The notes under the pieces are model-generated. The model ran no database searches, was not told the origin of the DNA, and saw only the letters and a list, made by a program, of their open reading frames with translations. This document shows, one piece after another, positions 1 through 11,800 of a stretch of DNA of 64,000 nt. The translations under genes and the position numbers were made by a program. Position 1 is the first letter of the stretch; every line of letters begins with the position of its first letter. The stretch is from NCBI GenBank assembly GCA_027422505.1, contig JAPQWV010000005.1, forward strand, positions 9,615,501 to 9,679,500, given 5' to 3'. The DNA is from Craterostigma plantagineum (lineage: Eukaryota; Streptophyta; Magnoliopsida; Lamiales; Linderniaceae).

Positions 1-430
1 ATCAGGCCTTCTCGTTCATCGTCAGAATCAGATTCTTCTTGGTTGGATTTGAATGCGATAGACTTCTTTTTTTTGGTTTGCGACTTCTCATTCGTTCCTT
101 TGCCGATGAGCAGGAACTGACCCGAATGTATTCTTCCCGTGTGAGTGCGCATGCGAGCATGTTTTTTGCCTTTGCGTTTTGCGTGATTCCTTTTTTGTCA
201 TCAGCAGTGTAATCTTTAGCATCCTTTGGGGTTCCATCGGATTTCACAGCCGTATATGGTCCGTTGATGATTGTCTCCCAAAGATCGTAGTCGACAGCGA
301 TGAGAAATTCGATCATGCGATTCTTCCACACTGCGTAGTTCGTTCCATCGAAGAGAGGTGGCCTAGAGTGGGATTGACCCTCTGCAAAAACATCACTCGA
401 AAAACCATTAGATCTTAACTCAGGCGTGTT
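1..430 (-). pseudogene. Copia-0 gag fragment (Sirevirus-like)
   Basis: This is the N-terminal part of a Copia Gag of the DUF4219/UBN2 type, the nucleocapsid precursor of a retrotransposon. The diagnostic stretch RPPLFDGTNYAVWKNRM is read on the minus strand near 320-385. The fragment starts shortly after a primer-binding site at 452-463, as expected for gag. No ATG lies between that site and the conserved stretch, so the start codon seems lost. After SCSSAKE (near 110) the frame jumps to a later part of Gag with KKKKSIAFKS and an acidic run, so the middle of gag is deleted. The gene runs off the left edge. Non-functional copy; family call is firm, lineage is inferred. Confidence 0.8.
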
Positions 431-451
431 AGGCCTTTCGTTGAGTAACCC

Positions 452-463
452 GCTCTGATACCA
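452..463 (-). other. Primer-binding site of Copia-0
   Basis: The minus strand reads TGGTATCAGAGC, the standard plant primer site complementary to the 3' end of initiator methionine tRNA. It sits two bases inside the LTR edge at 466 and fixes the element as minus-strand. Confidence 0.9.
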
Positions 464-465
464 AA

Positions 466-1959
466 TGAAGTGTAAAATATGCCTAAGAGGGGGGTGAATT
501 AGGCTATAAAAAAAATTTGGCTTGTTCTTCTTTGAAAAATACTTTTCTTTAAGAAGATATTTGCAGAGTATGTTATTTCCCATAAATCAGTACGAGTATC
601 AAAGTTATCTCCCTAACCCTGTTTCAGAATATCACGTTAGTTTCAGAAATGGTTATTATGATATCACCTAGATATTATCGTGCGTTCCGGGTTTGTCTCA
701 CAGAAAGTAAGAGCAGAAAGTAGAGTGAGACGAGATTTTTATACAGGTTATATCCCCAACTGGGGTTTAATCCTGTCCTTGGGGTGTGATCTCCCCTAGA
801 GTTCCAATCAATCACTAAGTGTTACCGGTTACACTATGATTGACCCGTACACAACCGAAACACTATGGACACTAGACCTCGTTCTAGGCTGACGCACGCC
901 AAGTTTCGATCCACGTCGTTTACCCAGAAACATATTCCCCGACTGGATGCAGCTTGCTACCGAGGCCACCGAATCCACAAAATTCGTCCCTCCACGTGCG
1001 TAAGACTCCACTCGTGCTCCTTTGTGCGCTCACACGTCCGAAGACTAAGGTTTGTAGGATTTGGAGTTTCTAAGGATCGCTCAAAGGTACAGATTCGCAA
1101 ATGAAAGCTCAATCACAAACTACGAATGAATCGCAAATTAACGCTCAATCACTCTAAGGAATTCGACAGCTTGTGTGTTCGTTGTGTACCCTTCAATCGT
1201 GAAGTGTTTCCTTCTATATAGACCCAATAATCGCTTCTATACTTCACAAGGAAAGTTAAGCACAGAATATGCAAGATAAAGCTCAATAATCACGTGCATT
1301 AACTCAAACATCATGCCAAGAATAAACCAATTAAGCTCAACGGTCATGCATGATCACTTACCATAAATACCACAGATTAACATTTATTCCACAGTAATCT
1401 CATCCATTCGTCAGCATATTCCATATATATTCCACTCAGCATATTTTCAACGGTAAGCTCAATCAACTGATTTCTTTCCAAAATATGATAGTCAATTCGC
1501 ACAGAGAAAGATTTGATCTACTGAGTATAATGCAAAGCATACTTTCCATGTATAGTGATCTCATCCGGTTTCAGCACATTCCATAAATAGACTCAAACAG
1601 CATCTTACCACATATAAGCCCAATCAATTAATCACTTTCCATAATATGAATCTTAAGTCGCACAAGGAAAGCAGGATCATGATTCACTTATAGTCACTTA
1701 ATATCGCACTCAACGGATATATATCATTGATATTCTTTCCTAAAATAAATCAATCACATGTAAGCATTCAATCAGAATATCTTTTCCATATATAGCATAG
1801 TCATTTATATTCGGGTGATCATTACGATATTCTTGCCTAAAATAACTTAATCACGTGTACAACTCACATATCACTTAGCAGAATATATTTTCCATAAATA
1901 GCACAGTGAGATGCCATTCATGCGAAAACGTTCATAAGCAGGTGATCACATAGATATTC
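466..1959 (-). repeat. Copia-0 5' LTR, inner part
   Basis: This LTR starts with TG at 466, next to the primer-binding site, and contains the GAGGGGGGTGAATTAGGC block seen in long Copia LTRs. It breaks off at 1959 where Copia-1 is inserted and resumes at 34877. With the insertion removed the LTR is about 1.69 kb, ending in CTACA at 35069. From about 1408 on it matches, inverted, the sequence at 45035-45873. I see no gene in it; the short ORFs here have no recognisable domain. Confidence 0.8.
1955..1959. repeat. Target site duplication of Copia-1, left copy
   Basis: TATTC directly precedes the TG of the Copia-1 left LTR and recurs at 34872-34876 directly after the CA of the right LTR. This proves a single integration event bracketing 32.9 kb. 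Confidence 0.92.
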
Positions 1960-2280
1960 TGTTAGGTCCTACGATTAACAACTCTACTATCCTAGGCTAG
2001 AATTCGTTGTAATTCGATCGTTTAGATAATCAATTGAATTCGATCGAAAAACTCAAATGAAGAACAAGAGAGAGAATTCGAGTAGAGTGAGAAAGTTACT
2101 ATTGTTTCTCTCACTAGAAATCGAATTGCATGCCCTTCGGATCAATTCTCTAAACTTTCTCTATTGAGCTCAATTGGTATAAATATCAAACTAGTCCTAA
2201 TCCAAGGACTACTATACAAAATGCCCCAAATTACAAGGACAACTAATGAAATCAAGCACAATTACAAATGGTATTCTACA
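1960..2280 (-). repeat. Copia-1 3' LTR
   Basis: This 321-bp LTR begins TGTTAGGTCC and ends TTCTACA on the plus strand. It lacks 30 bp, including one copy of a TATAAATA-containing segment, that is present in the right LTR; the deletion lies between short TTGGTATAAA repeats. The polypurine tract follows directly. Confidence 0.93.
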
Positions 2281-2296
2281 ATCTCCCCCTTTGTGC
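2281..2296 (-). other. Polypurine tract of Copia-1
   Basis: The minus strand reads CAAAGGGGGAGAT directly before the LTR start TGTAGAATACC. This is the plus-strand primer site of a Copia element. Confidence 0.85.
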
Positions 2297-2424
2297 TTGA
2301 TTGCGTCTCCGTGCCGTTTGTCCTCGTCGGGCGTAATATGATCTGCGCAAGCCCAGCGCATGCTCGTAGTTCCTCGGCGTGATCCTTAGCTCCAGTCGCT
2401 CCTCGATATCTTCAAGTAATTCCA

Positions 2425-4757
2425 TTAGGAGCGGCTGTTCTCCACGAACCTATGGATCCTCAGCATCGTATCTCGATTGATTTCTTCCAACCTCTGCTCG
2501 ATGTTTTTCCTGACGACCTTGAGCGTCCCATCGCAAAACTTATGAATCTCAGTCTTCAGCATCAACATATTCTTCTTTGCTATTGGATTGTGGTAGGTGA
2601 TGCCTAGGACTGAGCTGATGCGCACGTGATTGTTGGGAAGCCCTTCGATCTCAGGTCCTTTGTTGAGTGGAGCGGTCATGTTGACCTTCTTCATATTGCT
2701 CTCAAGCGCCATTTGAAGGTCGTGAGCGGCGAAGTACTTGACTTGTCGCATCATGAACCGTAGAGCCCTTCGAGGCCTTCTTTCTTGATGAAGCCTTGAG
2801 GACCTTTGTACTTCTCCACGTACAGCTTGTAGAGATTGTACACCTCATCAGCAGGGATGTACGGTAGGTCGTTCTCTCTCAGTTCCTCTCGGGTTCTATC
2901 CACTCTTTCAATGACGTAGTAAGGTATTGGAAGTCCTCCTTTTGCACAGTAGACGCTAAGGAGTTGGCATATTGGGGAGAGACTCTTATAGTAGTTCTTG
3001 GCTTGTCCTTTAGTCATCCCCAGCCTTACGTTAGGTCCTAGTTGGGTCAGCATCCATAGATATGTCATCCTCTTCTGCTGATCCCAGTGAGAGATCCCTC
3101 TAAGCTCGAACTCATTCGGCTTCTCACGAACTTCTTCTAGGAAGGGAATTTCTATTTGGATGTTTTCCCATTGCGTGACGACCCGAACGGTCCCTGGCAT
3201 TTGCCTTGTGGGGGAAGCCGCTCGTTGTGCGATCAACTCTGATAGCCTTGGGATGTCTCGTTGGTAGTCTTCACCTTCCTGAAGTTCGTCGTCTTCTATG
3301 ATTACGAGGTCTATAGACGCTTGTTGTAGAAAGCGCCGAACGTAGTGAATCCGTCGCCTTTGATGCTCGTCGAGCATGGAATGGGTCATCTACTGTCCTT
3401 CGAAGATGTACTTGCTAGGGCCTCGTGTGGATTGACGCCATGTCCAGAGGGTCCCGGTTGGTCTGGAGCAACTGAGGGAGTGGCTTGGGTAGCTGCTAGA
3501 GCTACAAGCATCGCAGCACTTGCTTCTTCTTCCCGAAGCAAGGGGTTTGAGTAGATCGGTGGTGTGGACGTAGACGTCCTGAGGTGAAAGGTTGGTGGTT
3601 CGATGTGGGCTGTGCGGTGCGTGGTGTAGGTAGTTTGGGTGGTTTGTGTTTGGGTTTGGTGGGTTTGTGTTTGGGTTTCACCAGCTACAACGCTTGTCTG
3701 CGTGGCGCCCGAGTCTTGTCCTTGGCCACTTGTTGATGTCCTTGGCCTCTTCTCCCCCTCATGAGGGTCCTGATCGTCAGGATCGTCATGTCTGCACCGT
3801 GAGTGGGAGCTTTGGCCTCGGCAGGTGTCAGTCGGTGGCTCAGGATGGTCCACCAATCGCCTATAGAGGGATTCTTCTTGCGGCGATCGGATGGAAAGGC
3901 CTATCAGACGGGCGAGGAGAATGTCATGGAGCTCGGTGATGGGGATTGTGTATGGATTGATGAGGATTGAGGAAGTGGCTAGAGGGTCGGTGGGTGTGGG
4001 TTGTGGAAGTGTGGGGTTGATTTGTGACGAAGGGCCTTCAGAGGCAGGTGCTTTCCCGGTATCTCTTCGGGATGCCTCGAGTGCTTGGAGTACTCTCTCC
4101 GTGATTTTGTCTTCCATAGACTGTACAGCGGCAGAGAGAGCGGCCTGGAACTGATCGTTCGTCACGAAGGGTGCGGACGCCTCCTGAGATGGACCAGGAC
4201 GACTGATGTCGCCTGTTATCAACCCTTGAGTAGACACCGACTCTGTGGGTTGGCTCACAGTCACTTGAGGTTGTGACTGTATGAGACTTCCACCCAATCC
4301 TCGAGTCGAATCTGGAGGATTCGTCTCTATGGGTGTTAAGGCAGGCTCAGGTTGCGCCTCCAAACCAGACACCACGTTTGTTGGTTGCGGCTCAAGATTG
4401 AGGTGGCCGTGTGAGGAGTGAGGTCTCGATGGACGTCCTCCAGTGCCTAACCCGTCACCGGTGGAAGTGAAGTTTGCCCCATTTCGACTTCGGGCTGTGC
4501 TACTGGTATAAGAACCTCCTAAATGGTTTCTTCGAGCACGCCAACATGAACGGGCACTTCCACTTGGTATTCATGTTTAGGAGCCTCGAGCGCCGTCTCG
4601 GTAGCCACGACGTCTATCAAGGTCTCATCTACGTCGGGCATCGGCTATTCGATCAAGGAGACTCCTGTTGAAGCTCCTGAGCGACAACATCTATCATCGC
4701 GTCGTCAGGGCTTGGTTGGTGTTCCGGTTGGGGAGCGACAACATCTTTCAACGACCC
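2425..4757 (-). pseudogene. Copia-1 additional ORF (aORF) downstream of pol
   Basis: This is a large extra gene between pol and the 3' LTR. Three overlapping open frames (3386-4375, 2751-3389, 2425-2754) are parts of one broken gene. From its N side it holds a Pro/Thr/Gln-rich stretch with GDISRPGPS, an acidic-basic hinge with DDPDDQD and EGEKRPR, a globular region with EDYQRDIPRLSEL and ELRGISHW, and a C-terminal block with HDLQMALESNMKKVN and KFCDGTLK. The same blocks recur in order in the Copia-2 aORF (8820-12461), and the first two in Copia-3. The N-terminal domain is missing: near 4757 the gene is fused to integrase by deletion. I see no signal peptide, membrane span or enzyme motif. Function unknown; the position matches the env-like gene of Sireviruses. 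Confidence 0.75.
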
Positions 4758-5659
4758 CATTTTGTTGAGGTGTTTTGGAGGCTGAAAATTGTTGACTTAT
4801 TCAATTTTCTGATAAAACTCACTGAGGTGATTGTTCTTGAACTCAGTGCCGTTGTCTGTTCGAACAACTTGAACAGTTTGTTGCAGCAGATTTTGAGTTG
4901 TGTTCACAAAATTGATAATCAAGTCATCAGTCTCATCTTTCGTTCGGAGGAACTTAGTCCACGTGTAGCGAGAATAGTCATCCACAATCACTAGGAATAC
5001 TTTCTTCCATTGATACTCTGAGTCTGCATCGGACCACAGAGATCCATGTGAATTAGTTCCAATGGTCGAGAAGTAGACGCAATTTGCTTGACGTGATGAG
5101 ATGCTCGCTTCATTTTTCCTAGGTGACATGCCGAACAGTGTTGCTCCTTTTGTAGTAGTATAGTTGGAAGACCGTGAACCAACTTTTTCCTAGAAAGGCG
5201 TTGGAGAGCTTTCATATTCAGATGAGACACTCGTTGATGCCATAAGCTGTTCCTCTGTAAATCAGTCTGAGAAATGAGGCATACAGCTGTCGCGGGCCGC
5301 ACAGACGTCAGGTTGATCGTGTAAAGATTGGATATCCGAAGTCCTTGAAGGAGTTCTGTGTCCTGACTATCCAAAATTTTGCACCGGTCAGCATGGAAGA
5401 CCACCTGGAAGCCTTTGTCACAGAATTGGCCTATGCTGAACAAGTTATGGCGGAGGCCTTCGACGTATGAGACATCTTTGATGGTCAGATTCTTCAAAAT
5501 GATATCCCCAAGTCCTAGAATCGGGGCTGAATCGTTGTTCCCAAATCTGACTTTGCCGTTAGGTCGGTCTTTGTAGTTGCTCAGCAGCTCTTGATTACCA
5601 GTCATGTGTGTGGAGCAACCAGAGTCGAGGTACCACACATGATGGATCTGCAAAAACAA
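4758..5659 (-). pseudogene. Copia-1 pol remnant: protease and part of integrase
   Basis: This encodes the start of a Copia pol polyprotein. The protease active site appears as WYLDSGCSTHMTG close to the N end. It is followed by the GAG-pre-integrase zinc domain (WHQRVSHLN, then CSACHLGKMK) and the integrase core start (MDLCGPM, VDDYSRYTW, TDNGTEF). A frameshift near 4990 separates the two integrase frames. The third catalytic residue is barely reached: the sequence ends at QNGVVER-like codons near 4758 and then joins the aORF. All of RT and RNase H is gone. The N end follows a splice-acceptor-like TTTTTGCAG at 5648-5656. Confidence 0.85.
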
Positions 5660-5660
5660 T

Positions 5661-7570
5661 TTAGAGAGATTTAGGTACCCACTTAAACATGGGTCCTCTC
5701 GGATTAGCAGATTTCGTTTTGGGTTCAGATATGACTCCTAAATCTATTTTTGAAGAGTCTTAATAACCCATTGTACTTTCGAAAAAGTGGGTTTGGATTT
5801 TGCCTCTATAGGAGACTTGGCCCTTTTGGCTTTTGTCGTCCTAGGCGGGGATTTAGGAACCCATTTGGGTTGAACCTTACAGGGAAGGTTAATTTCAGCA
5901 CGTACAAATACTTTGGAGGGTTTGACTGAGGAAAAGATCTTTTCTTGTGATAGTCTCCTAAGGTGCTTGGGGGATTTAATTTCTACGGGATACCTTAGGT
6001 GAGTACATTCATGTACGGCGCCATAAGCTTTCTTTATGGCTGGATCTTGTTTCCTACGTGTCTTCCTAGTGGCATTTGTTTCAGAATGATTACTTTTTGA
6101 CGTAGAGCCTATTTCGTAGTTGGTGCTTCTAAAGGTGATCGGCTGAAGTGAATAAGTAAAAGCAACTATCTTAAAAGTGGAAATAGCTTTTTTATTTCTA
6201 CGAGTGTCTTTTATTGTAACAGAAGAAGTAGCATGCTCAGAAACGTTTAAATCTAATGGCTCCTTCTTTATCTTAGTGCTAGACACTCTCGCCTTTGTTT
6301 TTAGTGCTGACGCTACGCTCCCTGTAGACGTAGGTAAAGTGAAATTAGTCATAGCACTTTTAACATAATTATTTTTACAATATTTATCTTTCAAAGGCGA
6401 TTTTTCATTTTTCACGCTTTTTGTAATAGCGTGAGAAGTAGTTTGGGAGGACGAGGAAGCCTTGAGATTTTCCATCTCCTTAAAGAATTTTTTCTTTTCA
6501 GCTTCGAAATTCTTTCGTTCTTTTTCTAACTTTGCCTGTGACTCCTCTATCTATTTTATTATAGGGGGTTTGTAGAGAGAATTTTTATAATTAATGGTTT
6601 TAACTTCCTCGTGGTGTGTTCGAGAGTCAGGAGGTAGAATTTGAACTAAATTGCAGACAGGTGTTAGAGTTTCTTTCCTATTTTTGTCCCTTTCATTTAG
6701 TTCTTTGTAGTCAAAGGGGATTTCTGGACCATGTGGACCTTGTCTAATGGATGAATCGAAAGTATTTTCATAAGACGATTCAGTAAAATTTCTAAGAGAG
6801 GTTATTCCTAAGCCCATGTGTTTAACATCGTATATTTTTTTCTTTTGTAAAACACACGGGTTAGTGAAACCTATGCCTTCTATAGGATTATAGAACTCTA
6901 TATCCTTGGGCTTATTCAAAAATATCGTCTGTTCGGATTGTCCCCTACGCGTAACTATATCGTCTAATTTCTTTACTTTGGCATATAGTTTCTTGCGTTC
7001 CTCACCTAGGAGAGCAAAATTATTTTCCACGGTTAGTTTAGCGGCTTGACAGGCATCGAAATCCTTACTAAGCTCACTAATCTTAGCATTCGATGTTTCT
7101 AATTGAGCTTCTAAGTTAGTGATCTTAGAGGTAGCTTCGTTTTCCTGCAATTTAAAATGGCTTTCTCGTTGAGATTTCTAACCAAGCAATTGTAGTTATT
7201 TGCTAGCCTATCTTCTAATTCCTTAATCTTTTCGCTCTGTTGTCCTAGTTGAGGTTGACTAGTCTCTCTAGACTGTAGGCTCTTAGTAAGTTCATCTATT
7301 TTTGCACTAGAGCTCCTAAGTTCTTGTTCGAGACTATCTATCTTCTCCTGAGCTCTCTCAAGTTCGTTCTCTTCTTCCTTTATACTTTTCTACTCACGTT
7401 TCATGTTAGCATATTGCTTTTGATATGATTCTAACATGGTCAATAATGTGAAAGGAGTGACTACCTCATTTGAAGACGTGGATGTGTTGTCATCGTCAAA
7501 TTCGTTGTCGAGATGGGCCATGAGGGCTAAGTTCTCTTCTTCGAAGTTCGACGTGTCCTCGAGCCATTGG
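5661..7570 (-). pseudogene. Copia-1 gag, C-terminal coiled-coil and basic region
   Basis: This is the long C-terminal extension of Gag. Two open frames (6551-7150 and 5744-6475) carry heptad-rich sequence such as KITNLEAQLETSNAKISEL and then a Lys/Ser/Thr-rich basic tail. The shared gag motif EQTIFLNKP, also present in Copia-2 gag, lies near 6930. The reading ends in the KWVPK signature and a TAA at 5661-5663. Stop codons, including those near 6551 and 7180, break the frame. In an intact copy this region would probably assist Gag assembly; that role is inferred from the coiled-coil character. Confidence 0.7.
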
Positions 7571-7572
7571 TC

Positions 7573-8485
7573 CTATTCGGCCATGAGAGCTACTCCAGCT
7601 TTTTTCTGTTTTGTCAATTGAAGCTTCCTGGAGTAGTAGTTTGCATCTCTTTTCTCCGGGAGAGTGCACTCTCTGGCGAAGTGACCTGCTTTGCCACAGT
7701 TAAAGCATTTGTTAGTCTCTTTGGGATTCTTGACCTCGGAACTCTCCGGAGCACGTTCTTTGTTCTTGGAGCTTGTAGTCCGAAGTCTATTGGCTGAGGT
7801 TGAGGACTTCTTCTTGAAGTACTTCTTGCTCATCATTTGTCCAATGAGAGCTAACTGTTTTCCAAGGGTTTTCATGTTCGGCTCGACGTCGGAGTCCAAT
7901 TCATCTTCCGACTCTGATGATGAAGGTGGCCTAACGATCTTTTCCTTTCTTGATCTTGTGCTCCTCTTCTCCAAGACTAAGGCAACCGTGTCATCGGTTT
8001 GTTTGCCTTTCTGCTCATTGGTAATTTCGCGGATATCCTCCTCATGCTGAGCGAGATTATCGAACACGGCATGGACATCCAACTCTTCTAGATCTTTATT
8101 TTGTCGTTTTGAGTGGATATTTCTTCCATTCCGTGGGCAGAGAAGATAGAAATCTTATGTTTGTCTCCACGTTTGTCTTCGTTATTTCTATCTTCCTCAT
8201 TTCATTGAGAAGAGTGAGGTATCGTTGGTAGATCTCGTTTAGACTCTCCTCCGGCTTTTCTTTGAATGAGTCGTAAGCAGTGAGAATGTTCGCCTTTTTG
8301 GCCTTTATGCCAACTTCCGTCCTTTGCATCATCCTATGCAGCTCATCCCACATCCCTTTGGCCGATGTAAGGCTGTTGATTTGTCTGTATATATCGTTGG
8401 GATGCCCTGCATAAGGGTATTCATGGCTACTAGATCAGCCTTAGCTCGAGCTCTTTCCTCCAGAGAGTATTCTCTAGGCTCCTTT
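7573..8485 (-). pseudogene. Copia-1 gag, capsid-like and zinc-knuckle part
   Basis: This holds the middle of Gag. The 8096-8353 frame reads MWDELHRMMQRTEVG and FLSSLPTEWKKYP, typical of UBN2-type Copia Gag. The 7573-8082 frame carries an acidic SSSESEDELDSDVE stretch and a CCHC zinc knuckle, CFNCGKAGHFARECT, which binds RNA. A frameshift separates the two frames near 8090. The gene is cut at 8490 by the insertion of Copia-2; the N-terminal remainder lies at 33234-33440. Confidence 0.85.
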
Positions 8486-8490
8486 AGTCG

Positions 8491-8774
8491 TGTAATTCCA
8501 GATTATCCAAGAACACTTCAACAGATTAAACCTTCATAATATGTGAATAGTGTGCTTTAGAGGTTTAGTGTTGAATACGTGAGAGTTTTGCAAAAATGGA
8601 AAACTTGATTAATGCTTGTTAGGGTTTAAGCTTAAATACCTTGAGAGGTATTTAAGCTTATTGGGCCCCTAACAAGCCCATTACAAACACAACCCAATTA
8701 CATAAGATAATACATCATAAATAAATTACAAGACTTAGAACAATATTTTGGACACTTCTAAAATATTCCTAACA
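8491..8774 (-). repeat. Copia-2 3' LTR
   Basis: This 284-bp LTR starts TGTAATTCC and ends CCTAACA. It matches the right LTR except for one substitution and one single-base indel by eye, so the insertion is recent. It holds a perfect 14-bp inverted repeat at 8628-8659. Confidence 0.94.
8628..8659. repeat. Perfect hairpin inside the Copia-2 LTR
   Basis: AAGCTTAAATACCT (8628-8641), loop TGAG, then its exact reverse complement (8646-8659). The right LTR has lost one T from one arm. A stem this long within the LTR could fold in the transcript. Confidence 0.85.
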
Positions 8775-8795
8775 TTCTCCCCCTAAGTGTCCAAA
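8775..8795 (-). other. Polypurine tract of Copia-2
   Basis: The minus strand reads ACACTTAGGGGGAGAA directly before the LTR start TGTTAGGAATA. It primes plus-strand DNA synthesis. Confidence 0.85.
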
Positions 8796-8819
8796 TTACA
8801 AAAAAATATATCTAAGTCT

Positions 8820-11800
8820 TCAGGTCTTCTTTTTCTTCGAGCGGGGAGGAGGCCGAGGTTCCAGAAGTTCGTAGGCTGATCTTCTGAGTCCAAGTTTTAA
8901 TTCATATGATCTCAATCTTCTACGAAAAGAAATTTTGTCGGAGATGATTTCGATCATCTTATGATACTTCTCTTGTACTTCAGATTCCACTTCTCTCATT
9001 TCATCTACGATCATCTTGAGCTTAGCAAGAATAATACGTAGAGTTCCATCACAGAACTTGTTGATTTCTGATTTTCTCATCAGTCTCCTCTCTCCCTTGT
9101 AATTGATGTAGATTAACGAAGGGTCTTCTCCATCAAAGATATGGCCTTCTCCGTAGCTCTCTGACTCAGGTGCTTCAAAAGAGGGCTTCGTGAGATTCAC
9201 TCTTTTTATGTTGCTTTCAATTGCCATCTGGAGATCGTGTGTAGAGTTGAACTTTACTTGACGCAACATGAACCTTTTTAATGAAGCATAGCCCATCTTT
9301 AACTCTGGAGTCTTGAGTACTCCAAGCCTCCTATAATCTCCTACTAATTGATCAATGACTTCACCTCTGAGATAGGAGAGATCCCTTCATTCAGTTCTTC
9401 AGCTGAATTGTCTTCACGTCGTACAATGTAAATAGGGAAATCAATGTCTGCAAATCTTTCCTTTCGAACAGTCAGAATCTGTTTGATTCTGGGTCATTTT
9501 GCCTCAAGTCTTCGGAGTTCATCGACGTTCGTTTCTTTTCCTCTGAACATCAGTGATCGACGGATAGACAGCAGGTACTGAATGGCTTTTGGTCGTGAGA
9601 AATGGGTTAAACCTCTGAGGTCAAGTTCATCTACCTTCAAGATCTTATCTTCCCTCCTCCAGATTTTTCTTCGTATCTCTTCTTGAAAAGGAGCATTAAC
9701 CTTCACATTTTTCCATGGAAGTTGCAGCTCGTCAATTCCTTTGTGTGTATCTGGAGGGCAATCCTCGTCTATTACCGTGTGTTTAAGAAGTTCTGGAAGT
9801 TCGGGTATCTCTGCTTCGTAGTCTTCTCCTTCCTCGAGCTCCTCATCTTCAAGACGAATTAGACTAATGTTAGCTTTCGAGAGAAAAAATCTAGCATTGT
9901 CCATAAGGTTCCTGGCCATAGTCGGATTCTCAGGGTGAGTTCTCCATTCCTCGCCAAAGATGTATCTCTCCACAACATCATGTGGATTGTAAAGTTCTTC
10001 GACTGAGGTGTCTGGATTGTCGATCTGAAGGGATGGGATGGAAGTTTGGGGACTTATCTGGCTTGTGAGATGTGGGGTTGTGGTTGTTTGGACTGATTGG
10101 GTGGAAATCCTCAAGGAGTCAGATTCGACTTCGTCAAGGGAAGTTGTCTGGTTCGGCCCTGGCGTAGCTTGTCTGCCCCTTGAGGACTTTGGTGGTGGGT
10201 TGGATTGTCGGGAAGAACCGCCTCCACGAGTTAGGACCCCGCGCCCTCGTCCGCCGCGAGTGACTGGATGCATGACTCTTGGTCTCTTCTCCCCCTCAGG
10301 GCGATCTTGGTCATCAGGATCGTCATGACGACGTTTCTGTCTAGAGCCTTCCTGACTACAGGTGGATGGGTTAGGTATGATTCCGCCTTTAATCAGCTTT
10401 TGTAGAATTCTTCTTCGTCCGGAGTCCGCTGATTGTCGAGTGCAATAATTCGGGAGATACCTACGTCGAAGAGCTCAAGTAGAGGCATGCTGTATGGACT
10501 GGGTTCAGACGGTACTCATGGTGGTTGAAGTGAAATAAGACGAGGCTGTGACGGTTGGTCTACCAGGGGTGCCTTTCCTTTGTCTGTAGAGGCTGATTGT
10601 ATGGCATCCTTAATGAGTCCTCGAACCCGTGGTAAGGTCACGGATTCAAAGAACTCAAAAAGGCGATTTTCCAGATAGGCCGTCGTCACGGTTAGGGAAG
10701 TTGAAGTTGGTGCACCGGCATCACTAGCCGTTATCACTCGTTCAGAATTAGGTTCTGTACGGTGGCCCTTGTCAACCGAAGTCTGATGGACTTCAGTTTC
10801 CACGGGTCTTCCGACCTCTCCTTGCGACACATCTTTCGGAGATGGTGCTCGGGTCGTTGTGACCACGTCAGTGTGACGGGCGAGAGTGGAGCTGTCACCG
10901 AGATCGCCAAGGCATCTCGTTAGCACACGTCCAGAACTAGGTTTTGTACGGTGGCTCGCGGATGGTGAGCTGCTGATATCATCAACATCCGAGAGACTTC
11001 CGTCCAATCCTTGAAGAGCCTCTATTTGGGGCTCTTCTATGAACGTTGAGGCCTGAAGATCAGGCTGAGGCTCGGCCTGGGTCACAAGAATGGGTATTTC
11101 TTGAGTTGGTTCAGACACAGGAACCGAGCTGCTGGAAGCTTGGGGTGGTTCGTGTTGTGTTGAGACACTTGTCTGTTGGGAGACAAGTGAATGGTCAGGT
11201 GGGGTTCGCTCATGCGTCGTTAGGTCATGTACGACGTCTTCTATCCTAGGGATTGACCCTGCTTTTTCTGACTGAGGTAGTGCAGAAGTAGTTTTCTCTG
11301 GAACATCCATTAGTGGTTGTTCGAGTTGTTCGGCATGTGGTTGTTCCTCGAGAGATTGTTCAGGTATGGTTTGTTCAGGGGATGGTGGTGGTTGGTCAGG
11401 GATTGCTTGTTGAGATGTAGTCTGTTGTGTGTGTGGGATAAATTCAGTGTCTGTGGTTTCTCTCAGCATCTCACTTTCTCTTTCTCTCTCGCTCGTTTCA
11501 GCTCTCTCAGTATCACTAACCCCTGGGTTAGACTCAGGTGGGCTATCCTGTGTCGTGGGGTGGGGAACTTTGTAATCTTTGCAGTAGGCATCGATAAGGT
11601 CGGGGTTTGCAAGAATGAGTAACTCGTGAGGGATTGGCATTGCGGTGCGTGAGTATTTCTCATCAGTCTTTCCCTTTTGAAGGTAGCGCAGTTTGGGTGG
11701 GGTGAAGTTTTCTTCTACGGGTCGTGATGGTATTCCGGTGTTGTGGTCAGAAAATGATGGATGATTAGTGAGAACCACCGGAGATATGGCAGATTCTGTG

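Noticed and set aside
3646..4276. Plus-strand ORFs opposite the Copia-1 aORF (3646-3939, 3891-4154, 4085-4276)
   Set aside because: Shadows of the GC-richer, Pro/Thr-coding minus strand; the minus frames align with Copia-2 and Copia-3, the plus frames do not.
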